Part shown: piece after piece, positions 8,508 through 15,806 of the stretch
Position numbering within the stretch: position 1 is the stretch's first letter
Layout: each line of letters opens with the position of its first letter
Assembly: GCF_003385515.1 (NCBI RefSeq)
Contig: NZ_QNVT01000029.1
Span: forward strand, 26,633 to 90,632
Reading direction: 5' to 3'
Source of the DNA: Chryseobacterium pennae
GTDB taxonomy: Bacteria > Bacteroidota > Bacteroidia > Flavobacteriales > Weeksellaceae
Length of the DNA: 64,000 nucleotides
Translations under genes and position numbers: made by a program
The notes under the pieces: model-generated
What the model saw: only the letters and a program-made list of their open reading frames with translations
Told to the model about the DNA's origin: nothing
Databases searched by the model: none

Positions 8508-9281
8508 ATGGAGGAAAGAATCATTGATGTAAAAGGGAAAAAACTATATACAGAATACTACAATTCGTTTGAAGATAAGACAACTATTGTCTTTTTGCAT
8601 GATTCGCTTGGATCTGTACAGCTTTGGAGAGATTTACCAGTCAGGCTTTCAGAAGCTACACAATGTAATGTTCTTGTTTATGACCGGTTAGGATATGGAA
8701 AATCCTATCCTATGCCTACTCACATAAGACCTGTGAACTATATGGAGCTGGAAGCAGATCTGCTGAATGAATTATTAGCAGAGCTCAATATTGACAAAGC
8801 TATTTTGTTCGGTCACAGTGATGGAGGAACCATTGCCTTAATCACTGCAGCAAAATATCCGGAAAGGGTAGAAGCTGTCATTTGTGAAGCCGGGCATATA
8901 TTTGTGGAAGATGTCACTTTAAAAGGCGTTTATGATGCATGGGAAGCTTACAAAACTACAAATCTGCCGGAACGTCTGCAGAAATACCATGGTGATAAGG
9001 TAGAAACACTATTTAAAGCCTGGACGGAAACATGGACCCGCAATGATTACAGAGCCTGGAACATTGAATATCTCCTGAAGGATATTATTTGTCCTCTATT
9101 ATTCATTCAGGGAGAAGCTGATGAGTACGGAACTTTGGATCAGGTAGAGAAAACCGTTTCACAGGTAAGTGGAAGTGCAGACAAATACATTATTCCCGGG
9201 ATTGGGCATACACCTCATAAAGAAGCTCCGGACTTGGTATTCAAAAGATCAGTAGAATTCGTAAATAGAAATACAAAATAA
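8508..9281 (+). CDS. Alpha/beta-hydrolase
   Basis: This is a 257-residue cytoplasmic hydrolase of the alpha/beta fold. The nucleophile elbow GHSDGG places Ser104, with probable acid Asp205 (QGEADEYG) and base His234 (GIGHTPH). The oxyanion region is FLHDSLGS (29-36). The family includes esterases, C-C hydrolases and haloperoxidase-like proteins, and the substrate is unknown. It begins 31 bp after the nitronate monooxygenase gene and may be cotranscribed with it. Confidence 0.85.
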   Translation: MEERIIDVKGKKLYTEYYNSFEDKTTIVFLHDSLGSVQLWRDLPVRLSEATQCNVLVYDRLGYGKSYPMPTHIRPVNYMELEADLLNELLAELNIDKAILFGHSDGGTIALITAAKYPERVEAVICEAGHIFVEDVTLKGVYDAWEAYKTTNLPERLQKYHGDKVETLFKAWTETWTRNDYRAWNIEYLLKDIICPLLFIQGEADEYGTLDQVEKTVSQVSGSADKYIIPGIGHTPHKEAPDLVFKRSVEFVNRNTK

Positions 9282-9764
9282 AATTTAAGCATCTTATTTC
9301 ATGATAGGGTGCTTTTTTTGAATTAAATTGATATTTTAAAAGCTGCATACTTTACCTGTTCTCTTTAAATAAACAGTTCTAGATTTTATTTGTACACATA
9401 TTATACAGGTAGATATTGTTTTGTACAATATGTATTAAACATAAAAATCAGGCCGTTTTATTGGCCTTTAATCTTATCAGAAAAAATACCGAACTATTTT
9501 CCTGATATAGAATACGGACTGTGAGATTTTTTACAGAATTTATTAAAAAAATGAATAGTATTAATGGGGATTGGGCCATTATTTTATCGTTAAAATTACA
9601 ATAAACAAACAATAAATATCACCAATTGGAGATATAATATTTTCTATTTTTACAACCTAGATTTTATTAATAGGTATGTGAAGTTAATGATGGGGATCAT
9701 TAAATGTATGTTAGGTGTGAATGTGTGAAGAGATGCAAAATTTGCATCTCTTCTTTATTTTCGG
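9282..9764. other. 483-bp intergenic region with a probable small transcript
   Basis: The first part carries a weak hairpin with a T-run (about 9290-9320) that probably ends the hydrolase transcript. The right part holds a possible promoter and a strong hairpin (see the candidate small RNA). The middle, 9330-9620, is AT-rich with nothing I can name. Confidence 0.5.
9655..9760 (+). ncRNA. Candidate small RNA or tiny-ORF transcript
   Basis: A TTG near 9624 and a -7-like TATTTTTA near 9643-9651 would start a transcript of roughly 100 nt. It ends at a perfect hairpin with arms GAAGAGATGCAAA and TTTGCATCTCTTC (9728-9754), followed by T-rich DNA. Inside lies a 13-codon frame (9687-9728) that reads MMGIIKCMLGVNV and stops exactly at the hairpin. 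This could be a leaderless small RNA, a tiny peptide gene or a chance arrangement; only the hairpin is certain. Confidence 0.3.
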
Positions 9765-10382
9765 TTATAGTAAATCAATTTCCGCTGCAATATTTTTTTT
9801 TGCCTGCATCTCATATTTATCTTTAAAATAATCTGTCTTAAAGATTGTATCAAGCTCCAGAAAATGTTTTAATACCTTCTTTCTTCCGGGCTTATAAAGC
9901 AGATCCGGATAGATCGAGTATTCTTTCCTAATCATTTTGGTATAGGCCAGATAACTTTCAAAATCTTTGCCCAGGATTGAAAGATCTGTATCCAGAAGAT
10001 AATTGGTGTCTTCGTTCATTGATGTCTGATGAAGCTTTGTCGCCAGGATCTGATCAGAAACAGCTTCAATAGTATCCTGAGGTAATCCCAGTTCAGAAAG
10101 TCGTTCTTTGGCCTTTAACGCACTTTTTTCTTCATTGGATTTAGACGTTGCATTATAAACAATATCATGATAGAATATGGAAAAAGAAACTGCTGTAAAA
10201 TCAGAGATTTTGTTTTTCGATGGTTCAAGCTCTGCGAACATATTTCTGAGATGAAGAAGATTGTAATAATGTCTGCTCTTTTCAGTATATTTTGTTTCAA
10301 TCTCTTTCCACAGTTCATCAATTAAGTTCAGATCTTTAGTAAAAGGGAAACAAAGCTGTTCAAAGTGATCTCTCATATTCAT
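9765..10382 (-). CDS. HD-superfamily metal-dependent phosphohydrolase-like protein
   Basis: The 205-residue protein resembles the COG4339 group of predicted HD-domain phosphohydrolases. Visible signatures are RHYYNLLHLRNM (37-48), the FYHDIVY motif with the His-Asp pair at 72-73, and a later acidic DTDLSILG segment that completes the metal site. It has no signal peptide. The substrate is unknown; relatives act on nucleotides. It reads leftward, in the same direction as the rhodanese gene located 27 bp upstream of it, so the two probably form an operon. Confidence 0.8.
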   Translation of the reverse strand: MNMRDHFEQLCFPFTKDLNLIDELWKEIETKYTEKSRHYYNLLHLRNMFAELEPSKNKISDFTAVSFSIFYHDIVYNATSKSNEEKSALKAKERLSELGLPQDTIEAVSDQILATKLHQTSMNEDTNYLLDTDLSILGKDFESYLAYTKMIRKEYSIYPDLLYKPGRKKVLKHFLELDTIFKTDYFKDKYEMQAKKNIAAEIDLL

Positions 10383-10409
10383 GGTGGTAGGGTATAAAAA
10401 AAGGAACTT

Positions 10410-10709
10410 TTAAAAAGTTCCTCTGTTTGCTTCAAGAACAGCCTTTAGCTCAGACCAGCCTCCGCCGTTATGACCATCCTTTAATCCTTGTGAGTTAAGA
10501 TATTCTAATGCTTTTCCGCTTCTGTTTCCACTTCTGCAGAATAAAATTACAGGTTTTTCGATAGAAAGGATCTCATCCTGTCTCTCTTCTACTTCACCCA
10601 GTGGAATATTTTTAGCACCCTCTATATTTCCGTCCATTTCAAGCTCCATTGGCTCACGAACATCAATTAATTCATAGTTTCCAGATTGTATTACTTCTAT
10701 TAAAGACAT
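10410..10709 (-). CDS. Single-domain rhodanese-like sulfurtransferase
   Basis: This is a compact 99-residue rhodanese domain. The active-site loop CRSGNRS (58-64) carries the persulfide Cys58, and the domain start YELIDVREPMELEMDGNIEGAKNIP is typical. It would carry sulfane sulfur or detoxify thiol compounds in the cytoplasm. It is transcribed divergently from queG and is followed by the HD-domain gene. Confidence 0.88.
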   Translation of the reverse strand: MSLIEVIQSGNYELIDVREPMELEMDGNIEGAKNIPLGEVEERQDEILSIEKPVILFCRSGNRSGKALEYLNSQGLKDGHNGGGWSELKAVLEANRGTF

Positions 10710-10860
10710 AGTTGTTTATTTTAAACATTAAATTGTAGACGAAATTACGTAATTTTTTTTTGAAAAAAATCTTAATTAAAACATAAATTTTCAGAAAAGA
10801 AACAGTTCTGAAGATGAAGACGAAACAGAGTAACGAATCGTAAGATTGATAAAATAATCT

Positions 10861-10868
10861 TAATTTTG
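10861..10868 (+). promoter_or_regulatory. Probable -7 box of the queG promoter
   Basis: TAATTTTG fits TAnnTTTG and lies 13 bases before the preferred queG ATG at 10882. This argues against the GTG at 10873, only four bases away. Confidence 0.5.
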
Positions 10869-10881
10869 CAGAGTGAAATTA

Positions 10882-11820
10882 ATGAACGCAGGCGCTGAAA
10901 AATATACCCAACTGATCAAGTCCAAGGCAAAAAGTTTTGGGTTTCAGAGTTGTGGTATATCTAAAGCAGATTTTCTGGAGGAGGATGCCGGACACCTTGA
11001 AAAATGGCTGAAAAATAACTTCAATGGTGAAATGAAATATATGGAGAACCACTTCGACAAAAGATTGGATCCAAGACTTCTTGTGGAAGGTTCTAAATCT
11101 GTCATTTCACTTTCATATAACTATTTCCCGGAAGAAAAGATTTCCATTCTGGAAAATTTTAAGATTTCAAAATATGCTTATGCAGAAGATTACCATGAAG
11201 TGATCAAGGAAATTCTTCGTGAAATGGTGGCTGAATTGCAAGAGGAAATCGGAGAATTCGGATTCAGGGTTTTTGTAGATTCAGCACCTGTGCTGGAAAG
11301 AAGCTGGGCACGAAAATCAGGAATTGGCTGGGTTGGGAAAAATGCTAACCTGATTACCAAACAGAATGGTTCCTTTTATTTTTTAGCAGAAATTATCTGT
11401 GATCTTGAGCTTATTCCCGATCATGAAACCACCGATCATTGCGGAACCTGTAGAAAATGCATTGATGCCTGTCCCACAGATGCTATTGTTTCAGAAAAGA
11501 TCATTGACGGAAGCAAATGCATTTCTTATGCTACCATAGAACTTAAAAACGAAATTCCGGATCATTTTAAAGGCAAAATGGAAGACTGGATGTTCGGATG
11601 TGATATCTGCCAGGATGTATGCCCCTGGAACCGGTTTTCTGCTCCACACCAACAGAGCCGATTTAAGCCCAATGAAGCATTGAAAAATTTCAAAAAAGGA
11701 GAATGGAAAGAACTTACTCAGGAAATCTTCTCCGAAATCTTCAGAAAATCACCGGTGAAGAGGACAAAATTTGCAGGATTGCAGAGAAATATTGAATTTT
11801 TAAAACGCTCTTCAGACTGA
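10882..11820 (+). CDS. queG: Epoxyqueuosine reductase QueG
   Basis: QueG carries out the last step of queuosine synthesis, the cobalamin-dependent reduction of epoxyqueuosine in tRNA anticodons. The 312-residue protein shows DSAPVLERSWARKSGIGWVGKN, diagnostic for the family. Two ferredoxin-type [4Fe-4S] motifs follow: CGTCRKCIDACPTDAI and, nearer the C-terminus, CDICQDVCPWN, with an additional Cys in GSKCISYATIE. The ATG at 10882 is preferred to an upstream GTG because of the promoter position. The gene is monocistronic and ends before an intergenic hairpin. Confidence 0.93.
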   Translation: MNAGAEKYTQLIKSKAKSFGFQSCGISKADFLEEDAGHLEKWLKNNFNGEMKYMENHFDKRLDPRLLVEGSKSVISLSYNYFPEEKISILENFKISKYAYAEDYHEVIKEILREMVAELQEEIGEFGFRVFVDSAPVLERSWARKSGIGWVGKNANLITKQNGSFYFLAEIICDLELIPDHETTDHCGTCRKCIDACPTDAIVSEKIIDGSKCISYATIELKNEIPDHFKGKMEDWMFGCDICQDVCPWNRFSAPHQQSRFKPNEALKNFKKGEWKELTQEIFSEIFRKSPVKRTKFAGLQRNIEFLKRSSD

Positions 11821-12181
11821 TTTTTGCTTAAATATTTGGTGACGATTCCTTCTTTGGAAATTTCCTGAGTTCCAAACTAGAGCGGATGATTGACCATTCC
11901 CTAGATTTTTATCCCTAAGGAGGTTTGGATTTAACTGAATAAGTTGTATAAAAACCCTTTCCTAAAAAGAAAAATTGATTTTCATGAGATTAAAGTCTCA
12001 CCGAAAATCAACGTTTTTTTTGTACTCTTTTTGGAGCAGTTTTTACTCTTACTTTAAACCTTTTTTGTGACTTGGTATTTTTACGCATATTTGTGAATAT
12101 TTCGTAATTAAATATAGCGATTTTTTCGATTAAAACAAATACTTTTACGAAAAACTATATATTAAATTTTATTAAAAAAGC
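11821..12181. other. 361-bp intergenic region
   Basis: It contains no plausible reading frame. A long hairpin with outer arms TTGATTTTC (11975-11983) and GAAAATCAA (12003-12011), an inner GAGATT/AGTCTC stem and a following T8 run is the likely queG terminator, although it lies 150 bp from the stop. A TACTTTTA box near 12140 may serve the next operon. Confidence 0.55.
11975..12020 (+). terminator. Long hairpin terminator
   Basis: The two-part stem described for the intergenic region is followed by T8. The 150-bp distance from queG leaves room for an unrecognised short transcript between them. Confidence 0.7.
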
Positions 12182-12865
12182 ATGAATGTGAAAACAATAT
12201 TAATAGGTACACTGAAAATTTTGGGAGTCATTCTGGGAATTGTAATTGTTTACGTTCTTTTAGGACTGCTCATTCCGTTTATTCCGGTTTCAGCCAAAGA
12301 TGACGGGGAACAGAAAGACATTGCTATTTACATTTATACCAACGGTGTTCATACCGATATTGTGATGCCTGTAAAGAACGATATGAAAGACTGGAGTCTT
12401 ATGATTCCTTTTGCAGATACAAAGTCTAAGAAAACAGATTATAAATATATTGGAATAGGATGGGGTGATAAAGGTTTTTATCTGGATACTCCAACCTGGG
12501 CTGATCTTAAGTTCTCAACGGCGATAAAAGCAGCATTTTGGCTAAGTGATTCAGCAATGCATAGCACTTATTATTATGCAATGAAAGAAGGAGAAGATTG
12601 TAAAATGATTATGATCAGCAGAAGCCAGTATCAAAACTTAATCAAATTTGTAGAAGATAAATTTGATAGAGATCAGAACGGAAAGTTCATGCTGATTCCT
12701 ACAGATGCCGTGTATGGTGATAATGATGCATTTTATGATGCCAGAGGAACTTATAGCTTTCTTTATACCTGTAATACCTGGAGCAATAATGCGTTGAAGG
12801 CTGCAGGACAAAAGGCCGCCCTTTGGACACCTTCTGATTTTGGAATTTTCCAGCATTATAAATAA
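12182..12865 (+). CDS. TIGR02117/DUF2459-family membrane-anchored protein
   Basis: The 227-residue protein has an N-terminal transmembrane helix (about 8-32) and an extracytoplasmic domain with the family motif YTNGVHTDIVMPV (about 57-69), then GIGWGDKGFYLDTPTWADLK and YTCNTWSNNALKAAG near the end. The pattern His-Asp with a later Cys-Asn-Thr-Trp is typical of the TIGR02117 group, whose biochemistry is unknown. It precedes a YkuD-type lipoprotein gene by only 2 bp, so a cell-envelope role is a reasonable inference. Confidence 0.82.
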   Translation: MNVKTILIGTLKILGVILGIVIVYVLLGLLIPFIPVSAKDDGEQKDIAIYIYTNGVHTDIVMPVKNDMKDWSLMIPFADTKSKKTDYKYIGIGWGDKGFYLDTPTWADLKFSTAIKAAFWLSDSAMHSTYYYAMKEGEDCKMIMISRSQYQNLIKFVEDKFDRDQNGKFMLIPTDAVYGDNDAFYDARGTYSFLYTCNTWSNNALKAAGQKAALWTPSDFGIFQHYK

Positions 12866-12867
12866 GT

Positions 12868-13515
12868 ATGAAACCTTTTTTTCTGTTCAGTATTATTCTT
12901 TTATTTTTGTCCTGCACAAAAGAGAAGAAAGAATATAAACGTCCTGTTGATGCTACTCCTATAATAGCTAAAAAGAAGCTCGAGGCTGATCTTGCCAAAG
13001 TAAAAAATAAAGCAGAAGAAGCATTGAAATTCTGCAGCGCAAAGAATTTGAGTACAGATTTTTGTATTCTGATCGATATGAGTCTTCATTCTGGTGTAAA
13101 ACGTTTTTTTGTCTGGGATTTTGACAAGGAAACCATTTCCAAAGAATATCTGGTAGGCCATGGTTGTGGATTCAATAGCTGGAGCAGGGATGAGTCAAAA
13201 GATAAGCCAACATTCAGTAACGAAGACGGAAGCCACCTTTCCTCTTTGGGAAAATATAAATTGCAGGACAGAGGCTACAGTGAATGGGGAATTAATATAA
13301 AGTATCTGATGCATGGTCTTGAAGAAACCAATAGCAATGCCTTGAAGAGATTCATAGTTTTTCACTCCTGGGATATGATGAGTGATGAGGAAATGTTTCC
13401 AAAAGGATCACCGGAAGGATGGGGCTGTCCTACCATTTCAAATAATGCCATGAAGGAAATTGACCCGATGATTCAAAATTCAACAAAGCCTGTTCTGATG
13501 TGGATATATAATTAA
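12868..13515 (+). CDS. Lipoprotein with a murein L,D-transpeptidase-like (YkuD_2) domain
   Basis: The 215-residue product starts with a lipoprotein signal (LLFLSCTK, Cys16). The rest matches the YkuD_2-type murein L,D-transpeptidase catalytic domain: SLGKYKLQDRGYSEWG, YLMHGLEETNSNALKRFIVFHSW and the active-site motif SPEGWGCPTIS, whose Cys is the predicted nucleophile. It would act on peptidoglycan in the periplasm. It lies between the TIGR02117 gene (2 bp) and an SRPBCC gene (11 bp), so the three form one operon. Confidence 0.85.
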   Translation: MKPFFLFSIILLFLSCTKEKKEYKRPVDATPIIAKKKLEADLAKVKNKAEEALKFCSAKNLSTDFCILIDMSLHSGVKRFFVWDFDKETISKEYLVGHGCGFNSWSRDESKDKPTFSNEDGSHLSSLGKYKLQDRGYSEWGINIKYLMHGLEETNSNALKRFIVFHSWDMMSDEEMFPKGSPEGWGCPTISNNAMKEIDPMIQNSTKPVLMWIYN

Positions 13516-13526
13516 AAAGAAGTAAG

Positions 13527-13979
13527 ATGAAACATAAGCTTTTCCGTGAGCAACAATTAAACTGTGATATAGAAACCGCCTGGAAATTCTTTTCCTCAGC
13601 CAATAACCTTTCAGAAATTACACCAAAGGATATGGGATTTACTGTATTGACAGAAATGGAAGATGATGAAATTTATGAAGGGATGCTCATCGATTATTAT
13701 GTTTCGCCATTATTTGGAGTCAAAATGAAATGGCAGACAGAAATTACCTATGTCGATTTTCAGAAAAGCTTCATAGACTTCCAAAGAAAAGGCCCATACA
13801 AATTATGGAACCACCATCATGAGTTTATTCCCAACGATGAAGGCGTTCTGATGAGAGATACCATAGATTACGAACTTCCCATAGGATTCTTAGGAGAAAT
13901 TGCCCATTCTTTATTCGTGAAAAAGAAACTGGACTCTATTTTTGATTATCGTTTCAGAGTTCTGAGCAGATTGTTTTAA
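13527..13979 (+). CDS. SRPBCC-fold ligand-binding protein
   Basis: This is a 150-residue single-domain protein of the START/SRPBCC (helix-grip) superfamily. It opens with FREQQLNCDIETAWKFFSSANNLSEITP, the usual family start, and includes WQTEITYVDFQKSFIDFQRKGPYKLWNHHHEF. It has no catalytic motif and presumably binds a hydrophobic ligand. It is the last gene of the operon that begins at 12182. Confidence 0.8.
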   Translation: MKHKLFREQQLNCDIETAWKFFSSANNLSEITPKDMGFTVLTEMEDDEIYEGMLIDYYVSPLFGVKMKWQTEITYVDFQKSFIDFQRKGPYKLWNHHHEFIPNDEGVLMRDTIDYELPIGFLGEIAHSLFVKKKLDSIFDYRFRVLSRLF

Positions 13980-14297
13980 AAGAGCTCAGGTTGTCTGTCA
14001 TTCTGAAGAAGAAAAAATCTCATTGATGACTTTATAGATTTTCTATTTGGTTTCTGAACTATGTTCGGAAACCTTCAGTTTGTAATCAGAATAACATTAA
14101 TATTCTTTCTCCATACCCTAATCAATTACTGTTTTAATAAAATGATATTGTTGATAGCATGTACGCTAATCTTCAAAAAGTGTGATTTTATCGGCATTGT
14201 TTAAGTTTTTTTAACAGTTAAATGGAATAAACTCCATCAAAATTTCTTACTTTTGCAAAACTATTGTTTTTACTAAAAAACTAAGTATTCTGTTGAC
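13980..14297. other. 318-bp intergenic region with the efflux-operon promoter
   Basis: No gene is visible. The segment TGTCATTCTGAAGAAG near 13997 resembles a phrase common in Bacteroidota intergenic DNA. A -7 box TACTTTTG lies at 14248-14255, 42 bp before the short ORF that leads the efflux operon. Confidence 0.45.
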
Positions 14298-14630
14298 ATG
14301 GCAAGTCTGAGGTCATTTTTCTATTTCTATATCATGCTGGTTTTTACCCTTTTCAATTCGAATTGGGTAGAAAAATCATTGCAGGATATCCCTCATCTTC
14401 CGCATGTAAGCAATATCCATTTGCTGGATGTTTACGAAGAAGCAGATATGAACACGCATGCCTTGCCTGCGGCTTCTAAAATTGTTAAACATTCAGGTCG
14501 TAAGGACAATCCTGCAGTTGGGGATTTTTCGGCAGCATTAAAAATTGCTCCGAAAATCATGCTTCCTGATATTGCAGTTTCCCTTATCTGTGGAGTAAAG
14601 TCCTTTCTCCATCTTCTCCAATTGTACTAG
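14298..14630 (+). CDS. Short protein preceding the RND efflux genes
   Basis: This 110-residue frame has a hydrophobic N-terminus (about 5-21) that could be a signal peptide or anchor, and a second hydrophobic patch at the C-terminus. I recognise no domain. A good -7 box (TACTTTTG, 14248-14255) precedes it, and the adaptor gene follows 59 bp later, so it is probably the first gene of the efflux operon. It might also be a leader with a regulatory role. Confidence 0.55.
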   Translation: MASLRSFFYFYIMLVFTLFNSNWVEKSLQDIPHLPHVSNIHLLDVYEEADMNTHALPAASKIVKHSGRKDNPAVGDFSAALKIAPKIMLPDIAVSLICGVKSFLHLLQLY

Positions 14631-14689
14631 TTTAAGTTATTGAATTTCAAATTGTTTTACCGAAAATTTTATAACCTAAACATTCAGAA

Positions 14690-15778
14690 ATGTATTTTAA
14701 AAATGTAATAATTTGCAGCTTTGCAATATTATTCGCAGTGTCATGTAATAAAGACAAGCAAAAAAACAGTCAAAAAGACAAAGAAGTTCCGGTACTGGAA
14801 ATCAAGGAAAAAGATACCTTGGTAAGCAACCAGTTTGTGACTGATATTCAGGCTAAGAAAAATGTGGAAATGAGGTCCAGGATTGGTGGAATTATTCAGC
14901 ATATTTACGTCAATGAAGGACAGTTTGTTCATCAGGGACAGCCTTTATTTAAAATCAATGATGCTGAACTGCAGATGGAACTTTTAAAGGCTAATGCTAC
15001 TTTAAAACAGACTCAGGCAGATGTCCGCATCGTTGAAGTAGAATTGAAACAGATTCAGAGCCTTCATGCTAAAAAGTTTGTAGCGAATAACGAACTGGAA
15101 TTGGTAAAGGCTAAGCTTTCATCAGCTCAGGCTAAGAATGCTTTTGCTGATGCTGAAAAGAGAGCTGTGCTTCAGAAAATCAGTTTTACCAGAATTACGG
15201 CTCCGTTTGATGGCGTTATTGACGTTATTCCTCATAAAGACGGAAGTTTGGTGGAAAATGGAACTTTATTAACTACATTATCCCAGCTTAATGAGGTGTA
15301 TGCCTACTTTTCAATTCCGGAAAACCTTTATTTTGAACTTTTGGCTAATGATAAGATAGGGAATCATCAGAAAATTGAACTGACCCTGCCAAATGGTGTA
15401 AACTATCAGTTTAACGGAGCTTTAAAAACAGCAGAGGGAGAAATCGACCGAACTACAGGATCTATCCGCTATAAAGTCCTTTTCCCAAATCCTGATCACC
15501 TGATTAAGCACGGTACCTCGGGAAAACTCATTATTTCCGAAAATCAGGATAAGGCCATTCTTATTCCACAGAAATCCACATTCTCTATTCAGGATAAAAC
15601 CTATGTTTTTGTCGTGGACAAACAGAATAGAGCCAAAATGACAAACATTAAGATTGGAAACACACTCAGAGATTCCTATATGGTGGAAAGCGGTCTTAAA
15701 AAAGGAGATTTAATCATTTATGAAGGTACTCAGTCCTTGAAGGATGGTGATGTTATTAAAATCAAAAAGAAGTATTAA
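14690..15778 (+). CDS. RND efflux periplasmic adaptor (AcrA/MexA type)
   Basis: This 362-residue lipoprotein links the inner-membrane pump to the outer-membrane channel. It has a lipoprotein signal (FAVSCNKD, Cys19) and the biotinyl-lipoyl half motifs GGIIQHIYVNEGQFVHQGQPLFKIN and ITAPFDGVIDVIPHKDGSLV. Between them lies an alpha-hairpin of about 75 residues (97-165), followed by beta-barrel and membrane-proximal domains. It is followed by the permease (28 bp) and the outer-membrane factor, a complete tripartite system. The substrate range is unknown. Confidence 0.92.
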   Translation: MYFKNVIICSFAILFAVSCNKDKQKNSQKDKEVPVLEIKEKDTLVSNQFVTDIQAKKNVEMRSRIGGIIQHIYVNEGQFVHQGQPLFKINDAELQMELLKANATLKQTQADVRIVEVELKQIQSLHAKKFVANNELELVKAKLSSAQAKNAFADAEKRAVLQKISFTRITAPFDGVIDVIPHKDGSLVENGTLLTTLSQLNEVYAYFSIPENLYFELLANDKIGNHQKIELTLPNGVNYQFNGALKTAEGEIDRTTGSIRYKVLFPNPDHLIKHGTSGKLIISENQDKAILIPQKSTFSIQDKTYVFVVDKQNRAKMTNIKIGNTLRDSYMVESGLKKGDLIIYEGTQSLKDGDVIKIKKKY

Positions 15779-15806
15779 CCTTTCATAATCTTTAAATCAA
15801 CTTATT

